Below, one piece after another: positions 6,849 to 12,104 of a stretch of 12,104 nt of DNA. Source of the stretch: Bacillus sp. sid0103 (GTDB taxonomy: Bacteria; Bacillota; Bacilli; Bacillales_B; DSM-18226); assembly GCF_019219025.1 (NCBI RefSeq), contig NZ_JAHUWN010000056.1, positions 1 through 12,104 of the forward strand. Direction: 5' to 3'. Positions within the stretch are counted from its first letter, which is position 1; the number at the start of each line of letters is the position of its first letter. The position numbers were made by a program, and so were the translations under genes. The notes under the pieces were generated by a model that was not told the origin of the DNA, did not search any database, and saw nothing but the letters and a program-made list of their open reading frames with translations.

Positions 6849-8069
6849 TCACTTGCTGCTATTAACAGGCAATTGCGATTCTAAATGGGAAAAAGCTTGA
6901 TCTAAATCCGAAATAAGATCTTCTGTATCTTCAATCCCTACGGAGATACGAACCAAACCTTCCGGAATACCAAGAGCTTTCCGTTCTTCAAGAGTACATT
7001 CGACATGGCTGGTCGTTCTTGCCGGTCCGTATATCGTTTCAACAGCTCCAAGATTTCCAGCTTTGTTTGCATATTGTAATTTTGGCAATAAAATTTTGAT
7101 CGCCTCCATTTCATCTTTCAATACAAAACTTAATATTCCGCCGAAACCCTTCATCTGTTTCTTTGCAATTTGGTGATGTGGGTGTGTTTCTAATCCAGGG
7201 TAATAAACTGCTTCCACAAGCTTTTTCTTTTGCAGATACTTTGCAATCGCCATTGCACTCTTTTCTTGCTGTCGAACACGAAGTTTTAACGTTTTCATCC
7301 CTCTTAAAATAAGATAAGCTGACCACGGATCCATGGTTGCTCCATTAATTTCCCGATAGTGATAAACTCTTTTCATCAGTTCTTTGGAGCCGCACACCAC
7401 ACCCCCTAAAGCATCGGCATGTCCGCTTAAAAATTTAGTGGCACTATGGATGACGATATCAACTCCTAATTGAATTGGATTTTGATTAATAGGAGTAGCA
7501 AAAGTATTGTCTATTATCACCAATGCCCCCACCGATTTTCCAGCTCTCACCATTCTCTCAATATCCGTAATTTTCATGGTAGGGTTGGTTGGAGACTCCA
7601 AATATAAAACCTTACATCCTTTGGCCACTTCAGCTTCAATTTCTTCATGATTTCCAGTGTTGCATAACGTCACATCTACATTGATATTCGATAAGAATTC
7701 GGTAAAGATTTTATTAGTTGCCCCATAGGTGTCTTTTACGGATATTACCCGGTCTCCAGGCCTTAAAAATGTATATAAGGTGCTGCTAATAGCGGCCATT
7801 CCTGATGAGAAACCAATCGCTTCCTCCGCTCCCTCAAGAATTCGTACTTTTTCTTCAAAAGCTTGCACAGTTGGATTGGTCATTCGATTGTAAATATGTC
7901 CAGGTTTATTTCCGATAGCAACCTCTTGCCACTCATCCACGTCATCGTAATTGTAGGCTACACTAAGCACCACAGGAACTTGGGTTGCATTGTAAGCAAG
8001 AGATTCTTTTTCTCCTGCCCATACAGCTTTTGTACCGTCTTGTATATCTTTAAAGTTTCTTTCACTCAT
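6849..8069 (-). CDS. PLP enzyme of the cystathionine gamma-synthase / methionine gamma-lyase family
   Basis: Family members act on the gamma-carbon substituent of homoserine derivatives, methionine or cystathionine. ATG 8069 (406 aa) follows GAGAGGTGG with a 7-base gap, better than the start at 8087. Visible parts are YNRMTNPT with Y60 and R62 (phosphate contacts from the neighbouring subunit), SSGMAA (88-93), DTYGATNK with Y115 (ring stacking), DNTF with D187, the PLP lysine K212 in SATKFLSGH, and R374 (substrate carboxylate). Two positions differ from most relatives: A117 stands where methionine gamma-lyase has Cys116 and gamma-synthases usually have Gly, and N339 replaces the serine of the SLG loop. 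Substrate choice may therefore be unusual. It is the first gene of the operon, with the regulator divergent. Confidence 0.88.
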   Translation of the reverse strand: MSERNFKDIQDGTKAVWAGEKESLAYNATQVPVVLSVAYNYDDVDEWQEVAIGNKPGHIYNRMTNPTVQAFEEKVRILEGAEEAIGFSSGMAAISSTLYTFLRPGDRVISVKDTYGATNKIFTEFLSNINVDVTLCNTGNHEEIEAEVAKGCKVLYLESPTNPTMKITDIERMVRAGKSVGALVIIDNTFATPINQNPIQLGVDIVIHSATKFLSGHADALGGVVCGSKELMKRVYHYREINGATMDPWSAYLILRGMKTLKLRVRQQEKSAMAIAKYLQKKKLVEAVYYPGLETHPHHQIAKKQMKGFGGILSFVLKDEMEAIKILLPKLQYANKAGNLGAVETIYGPARTTSHVECTLEERKALGIPEGLVRISVGIEDTEDLISDLDQAFSHLESQLPVNSSK

Positions 8070-8073
8070 GTTT

Positions 8074-8133
8074 CTACCACCTCTCATTTTTATAATTTTG
8101 AAAATGTCCTTTTGTATCCCAACTAAATTTCAT
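8074..8133 (-). CDS. Possible 19-aa leader peptide
   Basis: AAGGGGG lies 10 bases before an ATG at 8133 that opens a 19-codon frame (MKFSWDTKGHFQNYKNERW). Its TAG at 8074-8076 lies within the spacer between the Shine-Dalgarno sequence and the ATG of the PLP gene, 4 bases before that ATG. This layout would allow translational coupling. The peptide has no run of a single regulatory amino acid such as methionine or cysteine, so ribosome-stalling attenuation is not indicated. It could be chance. Confidence 0.3.
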   Translation of the reverse strand: MKFSWDTKGHFQNYKNERW

Positions 8134-8223
8134 TAAAAAAAATCCCCCTTTACGCTAAATTGTTTGCACTTCTCATTTTTAATTAGTGCGTTTTTTGGAC
8201 ACCTTCTTACTAAGACGCTTTAA

Positions 8224-8245
8224 ATTATACAATATATTGTATAAT
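8224..8245. promoter_or_regulatory. Perfect 22-bp palindrome, probable GntR operator over a promoter
   Basis: The sequence is an uninterrupted palindrome with half-site ATTATACAATA. It contains TTGTATA/TATACAA, close to the TTGTATAC-like sites used by GntR regulators of the FadR/VanR group. It contains TATAAT on both strands (8240-8245 plus; 8229-8224 minus), and a further TATAAT lies at 8247-8252. It is about 155 bases upstream of the PLP gene start and 355 upstream of the regulator. A bound regulator would cover the operon promoter. No clean -35 box is seen, so the exact promoter is uncertain. Confidence 0.6.
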
Positions 8246-8431
8246 GTATAATACGCTGAATTATCTGAAAAATATCTGTATGAAGATTATATAATGGACC
8301 TTTTCCATTTTCAATGTAAAACTTTAAAAATATATTTTAAAATCTAACTGTCTAGTTTTAATAATTAAGATATATTTGTATTGGCTGGACTTAAAAAACC
8401 ACAGCTCCGCTTCTTCCCTATTCTTTTAATT

Positions 8432-8477
8432 TTCCTAAAATAGGAATCTAATATGCATCGATTCATAACATATTAGA
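8432..8477. repeat. Two adjacent inverted repeats in the divergent spacer
   Basis: TTCCTA-AAA-TAGGAA (8432-8446) is followed at once by TCTAATATG / CATATTAGA (8447-8455 and 8469-8477, 13-base spacer). They sit upstream of the regulator promoter and could be a second protein site or an RNA hairpin. No T-run follows. The rest of the 8088-8600 spacer is very AT-rich and holds no other gene that I can support. Confidence 0.4.
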
Positions 8478-8525
8478 CTTGGAGACAATAGATTTAAAAG
8501 GATAATGAGTTACTTTGGGACCATA

Positions 8526-8554
8526 TTGAAGAATTTGGATGCTCATGCTAATAT
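8526..8554 (+). promoter_or_regulatory. Candidate sigma-A promoter of the regulator gene
   Basis: TTGAAG (8526-8531) and TAATAT (8549-8554) are 17 bases apart, ending 46 bases before the inferred regulator start. Each box differs from consensus at one or two positions. It is the best-spaced pair on the plus strand of the spacer. Confidence 0.45.
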
Positions 8555-8599
8555 AAAAAGCGAGAATTTCTACTTTTTTTAACTTAGGGGGGAATAACT

Positions 8600-9244
8600 A
8601 TCAAAAAGAGGTACCGATCACTAAAAGATCATGTATATGATTATATAGCCACAGAAATTCAGAATGGAACATTGCTTCCCAATCAAAAGATAAATGAAAT
8701 AGCACTAAGCGAGAAATTAGAAGTAAGCAGAACCCCTGTGAGGGAAGCCTTAATTCAACTAGCTTCTGAAAATTTACTAGAGTCCTTTCCTCGAAGAGGA
8801 TTTATCGTTAAGGAAATTGATACCAAGAAAAAGCTCGATGTTTTTAGTGTTGTTGGTGTACTAGATGCCTTTGCAGCTACTTTAGCTCTGGAGAATTTGA
8901 CCGAAGATGACATGGAACTAATGGAAGAGTTGGTTAGGAAAATCGACCTTTCCATTTCTCAGAAAAATTATACAGATTATCAAAAATACCAAAACCAATT
9001 CCATAAAGTATACATTGATAAGTGTTACAACCCTACATTAATTGAGCTTCTTGATTCTTTACAGAATAGTTTTGTCAGGCAGATTTATTTAAGTAAAGAC
9101 GAAGAAAAACTCTTTACATCATTAGAACAAATGAATGAACAGCATAAACAAATTATTGATTGCTTTAAGAATAAAGACAAAGAAAGCTTGGAGCACCTGA
9201 TTAAGAATGAACATTGGAAAATAACTCATATCGATATGATATAG
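8600..9244 (+). CDS. GntR-family regulator (FadR/VanR group, FCD domain), apparent ATC start
   Basis: A DNA-binding repressor or activator of about 214 residues. It has an N-terminal winged helix (about 1-70), with the signature SRTPVREAL at 43-51 and wing RRGFIV, and then an all-helical FCD effector domain containing N132-x-x-H135 in NQFH and later histidines in EQHK and NEHW that usually bind metal. The frame opens after TAG at 8585-8587 and has no ATG or GTG before the winged helix. The first TTG, at 8672, would remove helix 1. A strong GGGGGG site lies exactly 7 bases before ATC at 8600, so I place the start there: either a rare ATC start or a mutated or miscalled ATG. It is divergent from the operon it presumably controls. 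Its ligand is likely the imported compound or a product. Confidence 0.8.
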   Translation: MKKRYRSLKDHVYDYIATEIQNGTLLPNQKINEIALSEKLEVSRTPVREALIQLASENLLESFPRRGFIVKEIDTKKKLDVFSVVGVLDAFAATLALENLTEDDMELMEELVRKIDLSISQKNYTDYQKYQNQFHKVYIDKCYNPTLIELLDSLQNSFVRQIYLSKDEEKLFTSLEQMNEQHKQIIDCFKNKDKESLEHLIKNEHWKITHIDMI

Positions 9245-9431
9245 AATATATGGGGCCGGTTAAAAATGATTTACTAGAAAAATAATTTGAGTCAAATGAT
9301 TTTCCTAGGTAAATTTCGATTCCCCTTAAAGACATGAAATGGCGCTCTTGTCAGCGCCCCCAGCCTTCCTCCACAATTTGAAACACCTGCCTCATGGCCT
9401 TATGCTCCATTTCGAAAAATTTTCCCCCAAG
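9245..9431. other. Gene-poor spacer downstream of the regulator
   Basis: No convincing gene. It has a GC-rich stem GGCGCT / AGCGCC (9341-9358) without a T-run, so it is no clear terminator for the regulator. On the minus strand a 19-codon frame from ATG 9410 to TGA 9351 (product ending in QVFQIVEEGWGR) looks like the tail of a larger protein. It is closed upstream by a stop in the loop of the 9432-9463 terminator stem, and I cannot name it. Confidence 0.4.
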
Positions 9432-9463
9432 AAAAAACAGCGATTAGCTTATGCCATCGCTGT
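9432..9463 (-). terminator. Orphan intrinsic terminator
   Basis: On the minus strand an 8-bp stem (ACAGCGAT / ATCGCTGT, 11-base loop) runs straight into six T residues. No gene survives upstream of it: within 70 bases the DNA changes to the IS end at 9530. It is probably the terminator of a minus-strand gene removed or displaced by the IS insertion. Confidence 0.75.
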
Positions 9464-9529
9464 CTATATTCCCTAAATTAACCTGTAACTTCCGGTGAAC
9501 GAATAGCATACTGTGCAAACGGTTAAAAT

Positions 9530-9577
9530 GTACCCTATAGAGTAGACACCTTAAAAAAGGTCTGCGCTATAGGGTAC
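9530..9577 (+). repeat. IS150-type left-end hairpin (first element)
   Basis: Arms GTACCCTATAG / CTATAGGGTAC (11 bp, perfect) enclose a partly paired interior (AGA/TCT and CCTT/AAGG). Four T residues follow. An IS3-family orfA starts 46 bases later. The preceding T makes the element begin TGTACCC, in keeping with the TG...CA ends of the family. The hairpin probably shields the transposase gene from outside transcription. Confidence 0.65.
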
Positions 9578-9622
9578 TTTTATGTGTAATGAATAAAAAA
9601 TGGGGAACTGGAGAAAAATCAA

Positions 9623-9921
9623 ATGTCAAAAAAACACTTTACTGAAAAGGAAATGAGAAACCTATCCAATAATCCCTATGTCAAATCTGTAAGTTCAAAG
9701 GGAATTACGTATACAGATGAGTTTAAAAAGATTTTCATAGCTGAAAATGAGAATGGAAAATTACCACGCAATTTTTTGAAGAAAATGGCTTTGATGTTGA
9801 AGTCCTTGGTATTGTCAGAGTAAATAGATCAGCTTCTAGGTGGCGTGCTGCTTATAAGGAATCAGGAGTATTAGGGGCAGCCTTAAGGCAGTGTTTTTTC
9901 TTTAGAAATGTATGTTTTTAA
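9623..9921 (+). pseudogene. IS3 family (IS150 group) orfA, frameshifted and truncated
   Basis: OrfA supplies the helix-turn-helix half of the IS3 transposase. ATG 9623 follows CTGGAG. The product starts MSKKHFTEKEMRNL and carries GITYTDEFKKIFI and GKLPRNF, standard for IS150-type OrfA. At 9772-9777 a run of six T has lost one base: the initial frame ends at 9823, while the -1 frame continues correctly (FFEENGFDVEVLGIVRVN, SRWRAAYKESGVLG). Family similarity then stops at about 9876 and is replaced by unrelated sequence up to TAA at 9921. No orfB follows, so the element is dead. Confidence 0.85.
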
Positions 9922-9949
9922 CGAAAATCTTTCAAAACTATGTAGAACT

Positions 9950-10140
9950 TGCTTCGGGCGGCAGCACTACGGACTGATCAAAAAGGAAAAACGTCTTTCT
10001 GCCATTCCGTACGTGTCGCTTTGGCACTAAATGGCCCGATAACCACGTTTTGTACGGCTAGCGCCTACAATCCGTAGGTTCCTGTTCCAGTTACGGCAAG
10101 CCGCCGTACCAAACGAGCCCAAAACCTATAAGAGCAAATA
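9950..10140. other. Structured, GC-richer noncoding block A (plasmid-like)
   Basis: No coding frame is supportable. Several inverted repeats overlap: CTACGGA / TCCGTAG (9967-9973, 10071-10077), GTACGGC / GCCGTAC (10052-10058, 10103-10109), GCCATT / AATGGC (10001-10006, 10030-10035), GTGTC / GGCAC between these, CCTAC / GTAGG (10064-10078) and CGGC-AA-GCCG. Alternative pairings compete for the same bases. A terminator follows at 10157. The block could be a single-strand or transfer origin of a rolling-circle plasmid, or a structured RNA ending at that terminator. I cannot choose between them. Confidence 0.4.
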
Positions 10141-10156
10141 CATAAGAAACAAAAGG

Positions 10157-10180
10157 AAAGCAGCCTGAGGGCTGCTTTTA
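10157..10180 (+). terminator. Intrinsic terminator
   Basis: The stem AAAGCAGCC / GGCTGCTTT has a 4-base TGAG loop, and the T-run is TTTTATTGTTTATTTTT. There is no protein gene upstream on the plus strand for over 250 bases, so it would end a noncoding transcript or a lost gene. Confidence 0.8.
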
Positions 10181-10208
10181 TTGTTTATTTTTCCCTTTTG
10201 CCTTACGA

Positions 10209-10228
10209 ATCGTAAAACATCGTAAACC
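10209..10228 (+). repeat. Tandem 10-bp direct repeat
   Basis: ATCGTAAAAC and ATCGTAAACC lie head to tail, differing at one base, and the 5' end overlaps the palindrome TTACGA-A-TCGTAA (10203-10215). Short iterations of this kind occur at plasmid origins, but two copies are too few to claim iterons. Confidence 0.35.
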
Positions 10229-10429
10229 GACTAACCTTCCAGCCGGCAGGACACCCGAACCTATCCGGCTGAAAGCTAAAGCGGTAGTCGGCCAATCAAG
10301 GGGCAAAAGACTTTTTTGCTTTCGTACGCTTTCGCAACAGCAAAAAACTTTTTGTGCTGTTCCCTTGACCGGACGCCTATGCGTGTTTTTCGTTTCTCCA
10401 TGCCAAAGGGGAAAAATAATCCCCTTTGG
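10227..10429. other. Structured noncoding block B with nested hairpins
   Basis: Successive hairpins fill the block: CCGACTA / TAGTCGG (10227-10233, 10285-10291) enclosing CAGCCGG / CCGGCTG (10240-10246, 10265-10271); TCAAGGG / CCCTTGA (10296-10302, 10362-10368) enclosing AACAGC / GCTGTT (10336-10341, 10356-10361); ACGC / GCGT (10373-10384); and CCAAAGGGG / CCCCTTTGG (10403-10411, 10421-10429). Most arms are perfect and properly nested, as in a folded RNA or a single-strand plasmid origin. A purine-rich leader and a short ORF follow. Open frames crossing the block look random. Confidence 0.45.
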
Positions 10430-10503
10430 GGAACTTATTCACTTCGCAAGGCAAAAGAAAAAAGGGAAAAGAAAAAACGAAAAATGAAAGGGAGTTAGGA
10501 AAA

Positions 10504-10578
10504 ATGGATTTTATGTCAATCTTTGAAGTCGTTAGAATCAAACAAGAAATAAAAGAATTCCCTGAACCTGAACTATAA
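10504..10578 (+). pseudogene. 5' end of an unrecognised gene cut by the second IS
   Basis: ATG 10504 follows AAAGGGAGTTAGG, a plausible ribosome binding site. The frame encodes MDFMSIFEVVRIKQEIKEF and then PEPEL, and stops at a TAA whose last bases are the first bases of the IS150-type end hairpin (10577). The reading frame therefore probably continued into host DNA before the insertion. The 24 residues are coding-like but I do not recognise them. Confidence 0.4.
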
Positions 10579-10622
10579 CCCGAATAATGGACACTAATTA
10601 AAAAGTGCCCTTTATTCGGGTT
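10577..10622 (+). repeat. IS150-type left-end hairpin (second element)
   Basis: Two 19-base arms (10577-10595 and 10604-10622) start AACCCGAATAA and end TTATTCGGGTT, pair at 17 of 19 positions and flank an 8-base AT loop. TTTC follows. It is the counterpart of the hairpin at 9530 and acts as a terminator-like shield before the transposase genes. Confidence 0.75.
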
Positions 10623-10651
10623 TTTCTATGTCCTCAGAAAGAAAACCCGTT

Positions 10652-10657
10652 TATAAT
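10652..10657 (+). promoter_or_regulatory. Candidate -10 box of the transposase operon
   Basis: A perfect TATAAT lies 29 bases before the orfA ATG and after the end hairpin. The expected -35 position holds TATGTC, a poor match, so the promoter would be weak. Confidence 0.35.
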
Positions 10658-10686
10658 AAAAGAATTATTGTGGACGGAGGATTTAC

Positions 10687-11117
10687 ATGAGTAAGAATTT
10701 ATTTACGGAATATCAGATTAAAGAATTGGAGAAGAACCCGAACGTTTTACGTGTATCAGAACGGGTATTTCCTATAATTCTGACTTCAAAGTAACGGCTG
10801 TAATGGAGTATAAAACTGGGAAAATTCCTTCTCAAATCTTTATTGAAAATGGATTTAACCTTGAAGTGATAGGTAAAAGCCAGCCCAAAAGATGTCTTCA
10901 AAGATGGCGTGATATCTATGAGAAGTTTGGTGAACTTGGTCTTCAATCAGAGCGTAGAGGAAAGGCAAGTAGTGGTCGACCTTCTTCAAAAGATCTCTCT
11001 GTAGAAGAAAAACTCAAAAAGGCTGAAGCTAGAATCAAATTTTTAGAAGCAGAAAATGACTTCTTAAAAAAGCTAGAGGAACTACAGAGGCAGGCGTTGA
11101 AGAAGAAACGGTTTTAA
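10687..11117 (+). pseudogene. IS150-group orfA with a one-base deletion
   Basis: ATG 10687 follows GGAGG with a 6-base gap. The first 26 codons (MSKNLFTEYQIKELEKNPNV, then LRVSER) match the OrfA start. A G is missing in GGG at 10763-10765: the first frame ends at TAA 10792-10794, and the -1 frame continues with ISYNSDFKVTAVMEY, RWRDIYEKFGELGLQSERRG and a C-terminal leucine-rich coiled coil (VEEKLKKAEARIKFLEAE) to TAA at 11117. Intact, the protein would be about 143 residues: helix-turn-helix first, then the coiled coil for multimer formation. A weak ATG at 10803 cannot restore the DNA-binding part. Confidence 0.85.
11066..11072 (+). other. A-AAA-AAG slippery site for -1 ribosomal frameshifting
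   Basis: In the orfA frame the codons read TTA AAA AAG, forming the classic A_AAA_AAG heptamer. Slipping back one base leads directly into the orfB frame, which is open from 11072 to its stop. IS3-family elements use this to make the OrfAB fusion transposase. It lies 43 bases before the orfA stop codon. Confidence 0.75.
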
Positions 11118-12028
11118 CTCCTTCAGAGAAATTTCAACTTATTGAACACACCATTCGTCAACACCAGTTAAAGAACTTAATCAGTTATTTATGTGAATTA
11201 GCTGAAGTGAGTAGAAGTGGATACTATGCTTGGTTAAAGGCTGCCACTGTTCGCCAACGTAGAGATGTTGAGGATGAACTGGATATTGAACTAATCCAGT
11301 TTATCTTTCACCAGAAAAAGGAAAAGGTCGGGGCTTTACAAATCAAAATGATCTTAGAAAATGATTATTTTGTGGAAATGAATCATAAGAAAATACGAAG
11401 GTTAATGCGCAAATATCAACTCATTGCTAAAGTTAGAAGGGCAAAGCCTTATAAAAAAATGGCAAAAGCTACTCAAGAACATCGAACATGCCCTAACTTA
11501 TTAAATCGTGAATTTAATCAAGAAGAGCCTGGCAAAGTGTTATTAACTGATATTACTTATCTATATTATTCAAATGGTCAAAAAGCTTATTTATCCTGTG
11601 TAAAAGATGGTAGTTCGAACGAGATATTAGCCCATTATTTGTCCACTTCTTTAGAGATGGATATTGTTTATAAAACATTGAGAAGACTCGATGAAGCTAT
11701 GTATGATGGGTTTCATCCTGAGGCGATCCTACATTCAGATCAAGGGTTCCATTATACTCATCCCCTCTTCCAAGAAAGAGTAAAGAAATTGGGTATCATC
11801 CAATCAATGTCCCGAAAGGGAAATTGTTGGGATAACGCGCCAATGGAATCATTCTTTGGTCATTTTAAAGATGAGGTTGATTATAAAGTCTGTGAGAGTT
11901 TAAGTGAACTAAAACAGTTAGTGGATTCATATATCGAGGAGTACAATAATGATCGTTACCAGTGGGGATTAAATAGGATGACCCCGGTACAATACGAGGG
12001 CACTGAAAAAGTCCAATATCTAAATTAG
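11072..12028 (+). CDS. IS150-group orfB, DDE transposase catalytic part
   Basis: This is the RNase H-like integrase half of the IS3 transposase (rve family), about 318 residues from the slip site, ending in TAG at 12028. It opens at the -1 frameshift, and the first conventional codon, GTG 11207, has no good ribosome binding site, so the functional product should be the OrfAB fusion. An HTH_21-like segment (SRSGYYAWLK, KIRRLMRKYQL) comes first. Counting from GTG, the catalytic triad is D115 in LLTDITYL, D178 in LHSDQGFHY and E214 in NAPMESFFGHFK, giving the DD(35)E spacing typical of the family. The C-terminus YIEEYNNDRYQWGLNRMTP is also standard. The frame is undamaged, but the upstream orfA is frameshifted, so the fusion cannot be made at full length. 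Confidence 0.93.
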   Translation, partial: ARGTTEAGVEEETVLTPSEKFQLIEHTIRQHQLKNLISYLCELAEVSRSGYYAWLKAATVRQRRDVEDELDIELIQFIFHQKKEKVGALQIKMILENDYFVEMNHKKIRRLMRKYQLIAKVRRAKPYKKMAKATQEHRTCPNLLNREFNQEEPGKVLLTDITYLYYSNGQKAYLSCVKDGSSNEILAHYLSTSLEMDIVYKTLRRLDEAMYDGFHPEAILHSDQGFHYTHPLFQERVKKLGIIQSMSRKGNCWDNAPMESFFGHFKDEVDYKVCESLSELKQLVDSYIEEYNNDRYQWGLNRMTPVQYEGTEKVQYLN

Positions 12029-12072
12029 GCAGTTGAAAGTTTCAATTGAATTGAACTTTCAACTGCCTTTTT
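12027..12072 (+). terminator. Intrinsic terminator after orfB
   Basis: A long perfect stem, starting AGGCAGTTGAAAGTT and closing AACTTTCAACTGCCT (15 bp, 12-base loop), overlaps the last two bases of the orfB stop codon and is followed by TTTTT. The loop contains TTCAATTGAA, itself palindromic. Confidence 0.9.
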
Positions 12073-12104
12073 AATTTATAATTAATGATATTAAATGTAT
12101 GTAG

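Larger units (their letters stand above)
10577..12104 (+). mobile_element. IS3 family, IS150-group insertion sequence (left end to past orfB)
   Basis: The element has a terminal hairpin, orfA, an overlapping orfB in the -1 frame and a terminator, all in standard IS150 order. I put the left boundary at the hairpin near 10575-10577, which interrupts the small ORF at 10504. A right copy of the AACCCGAATAATGG-like end would read as its reverse complement, but none is visible before the window ends. The right boundary is thus unknown: the end may lie outside, or be lost. OrfA carries a frameshift, so transposition by its own enzyme is doubtful. Confidence 0.8.

Noticed and set aside
9479..9529. 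Minus-strand frame ending PFAQYAIRSPEVTG before the orphan terminator
   Set aside because: Only 14 codons are open before an upstream stop next to the IS end, too little to support a gene tail.
10316..10498. 60-codon plus-strand frame through the hairpin block
   Set aside because: It starts inside nested inverted repeats, has no ribosome binding site, and its lysine-rich tail comes from a purine-rich leader.
1..12104. CRISPR array, tRNA or rRNA gene
   Set aside because: No regularly spaced repeats and no cloverleaf or rRNA-like sequence were seen on either strand.

Overview
The window looks like low-GC Gram-positive DNA of the Bacillaceae. It is AT-rich, most genes have strong AGGAGG-type ribosome binding sites 7-8 bases before the start, intrinsic terminators are common, and the proteins resemble Bacillus families (an MmuP/YbgF-like permease, IS150-type transposases). 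I cannot name the species. The many truncated genes and insertion-sequence ends suggest a heavily rearranged chromosomal island or a large plasmid.

Left part (about 1-2400), a graveyard. In order it holds an acyl-CoA dehydrogenase with an in-frame stop (minus), the last third of a PLP aminotransferase with its terminator (minus), the tail of an unrecognised plus-strand gene with its terminator, an intact 42-residue four-cysteine protein (minus), the C-terminus of a cysteine synthase (minus) fused to an IS-like hairpin, the catalytic C-terminus of a tyrosine recombinase (plus), and the first 129 codons of homocysteine S-methyltransferase mmuM (minus). Each break falls at a sharp junction, as expected from IS-driven deletion.

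Centre (2757-9244), the intact unit. Four minus-strand genes form an apparent operon, read from 8069 down to 2757: a cystathionine gamma-synthase/methionine gamma-lyase-type PLP enzyme, a short homoserine dehydrogenase without an ACT domain, an NAD(P)-dependent aldehyde dehydrogenase, and an S-methylmethionine-type permease. The broken mmuM follows in the same orientation. A GntR/FCD regulator is divergent, across a 500-base AT-rich spacer that carries a perfect 22-bp palindrome. My inference is a regulated catabolic route for S-methylmethionine or another methionine/homoserine-related compound: import, gamma-cleavage, then homoserine to aspartate semialdehyde to aspartate. The regulator lacks a normal start codon and has ATC where ATG would be expected.

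Right part (9245-12104), mobile DNA. It holds an orphan terminator, the left end and broken orfA of one IS3/IS150-type element, a 500-base strongly structured and GC-richer noncoding stretch of plasmid-like character, and the start of a small ORF cut by a second IS150-type element. That second element has its terminal hairpin, a frameshifted orfA, an A-AAA-AAG slippery site, an intact DDE orfB and a terminator. Its right inverted repeat is not visible inside the window.
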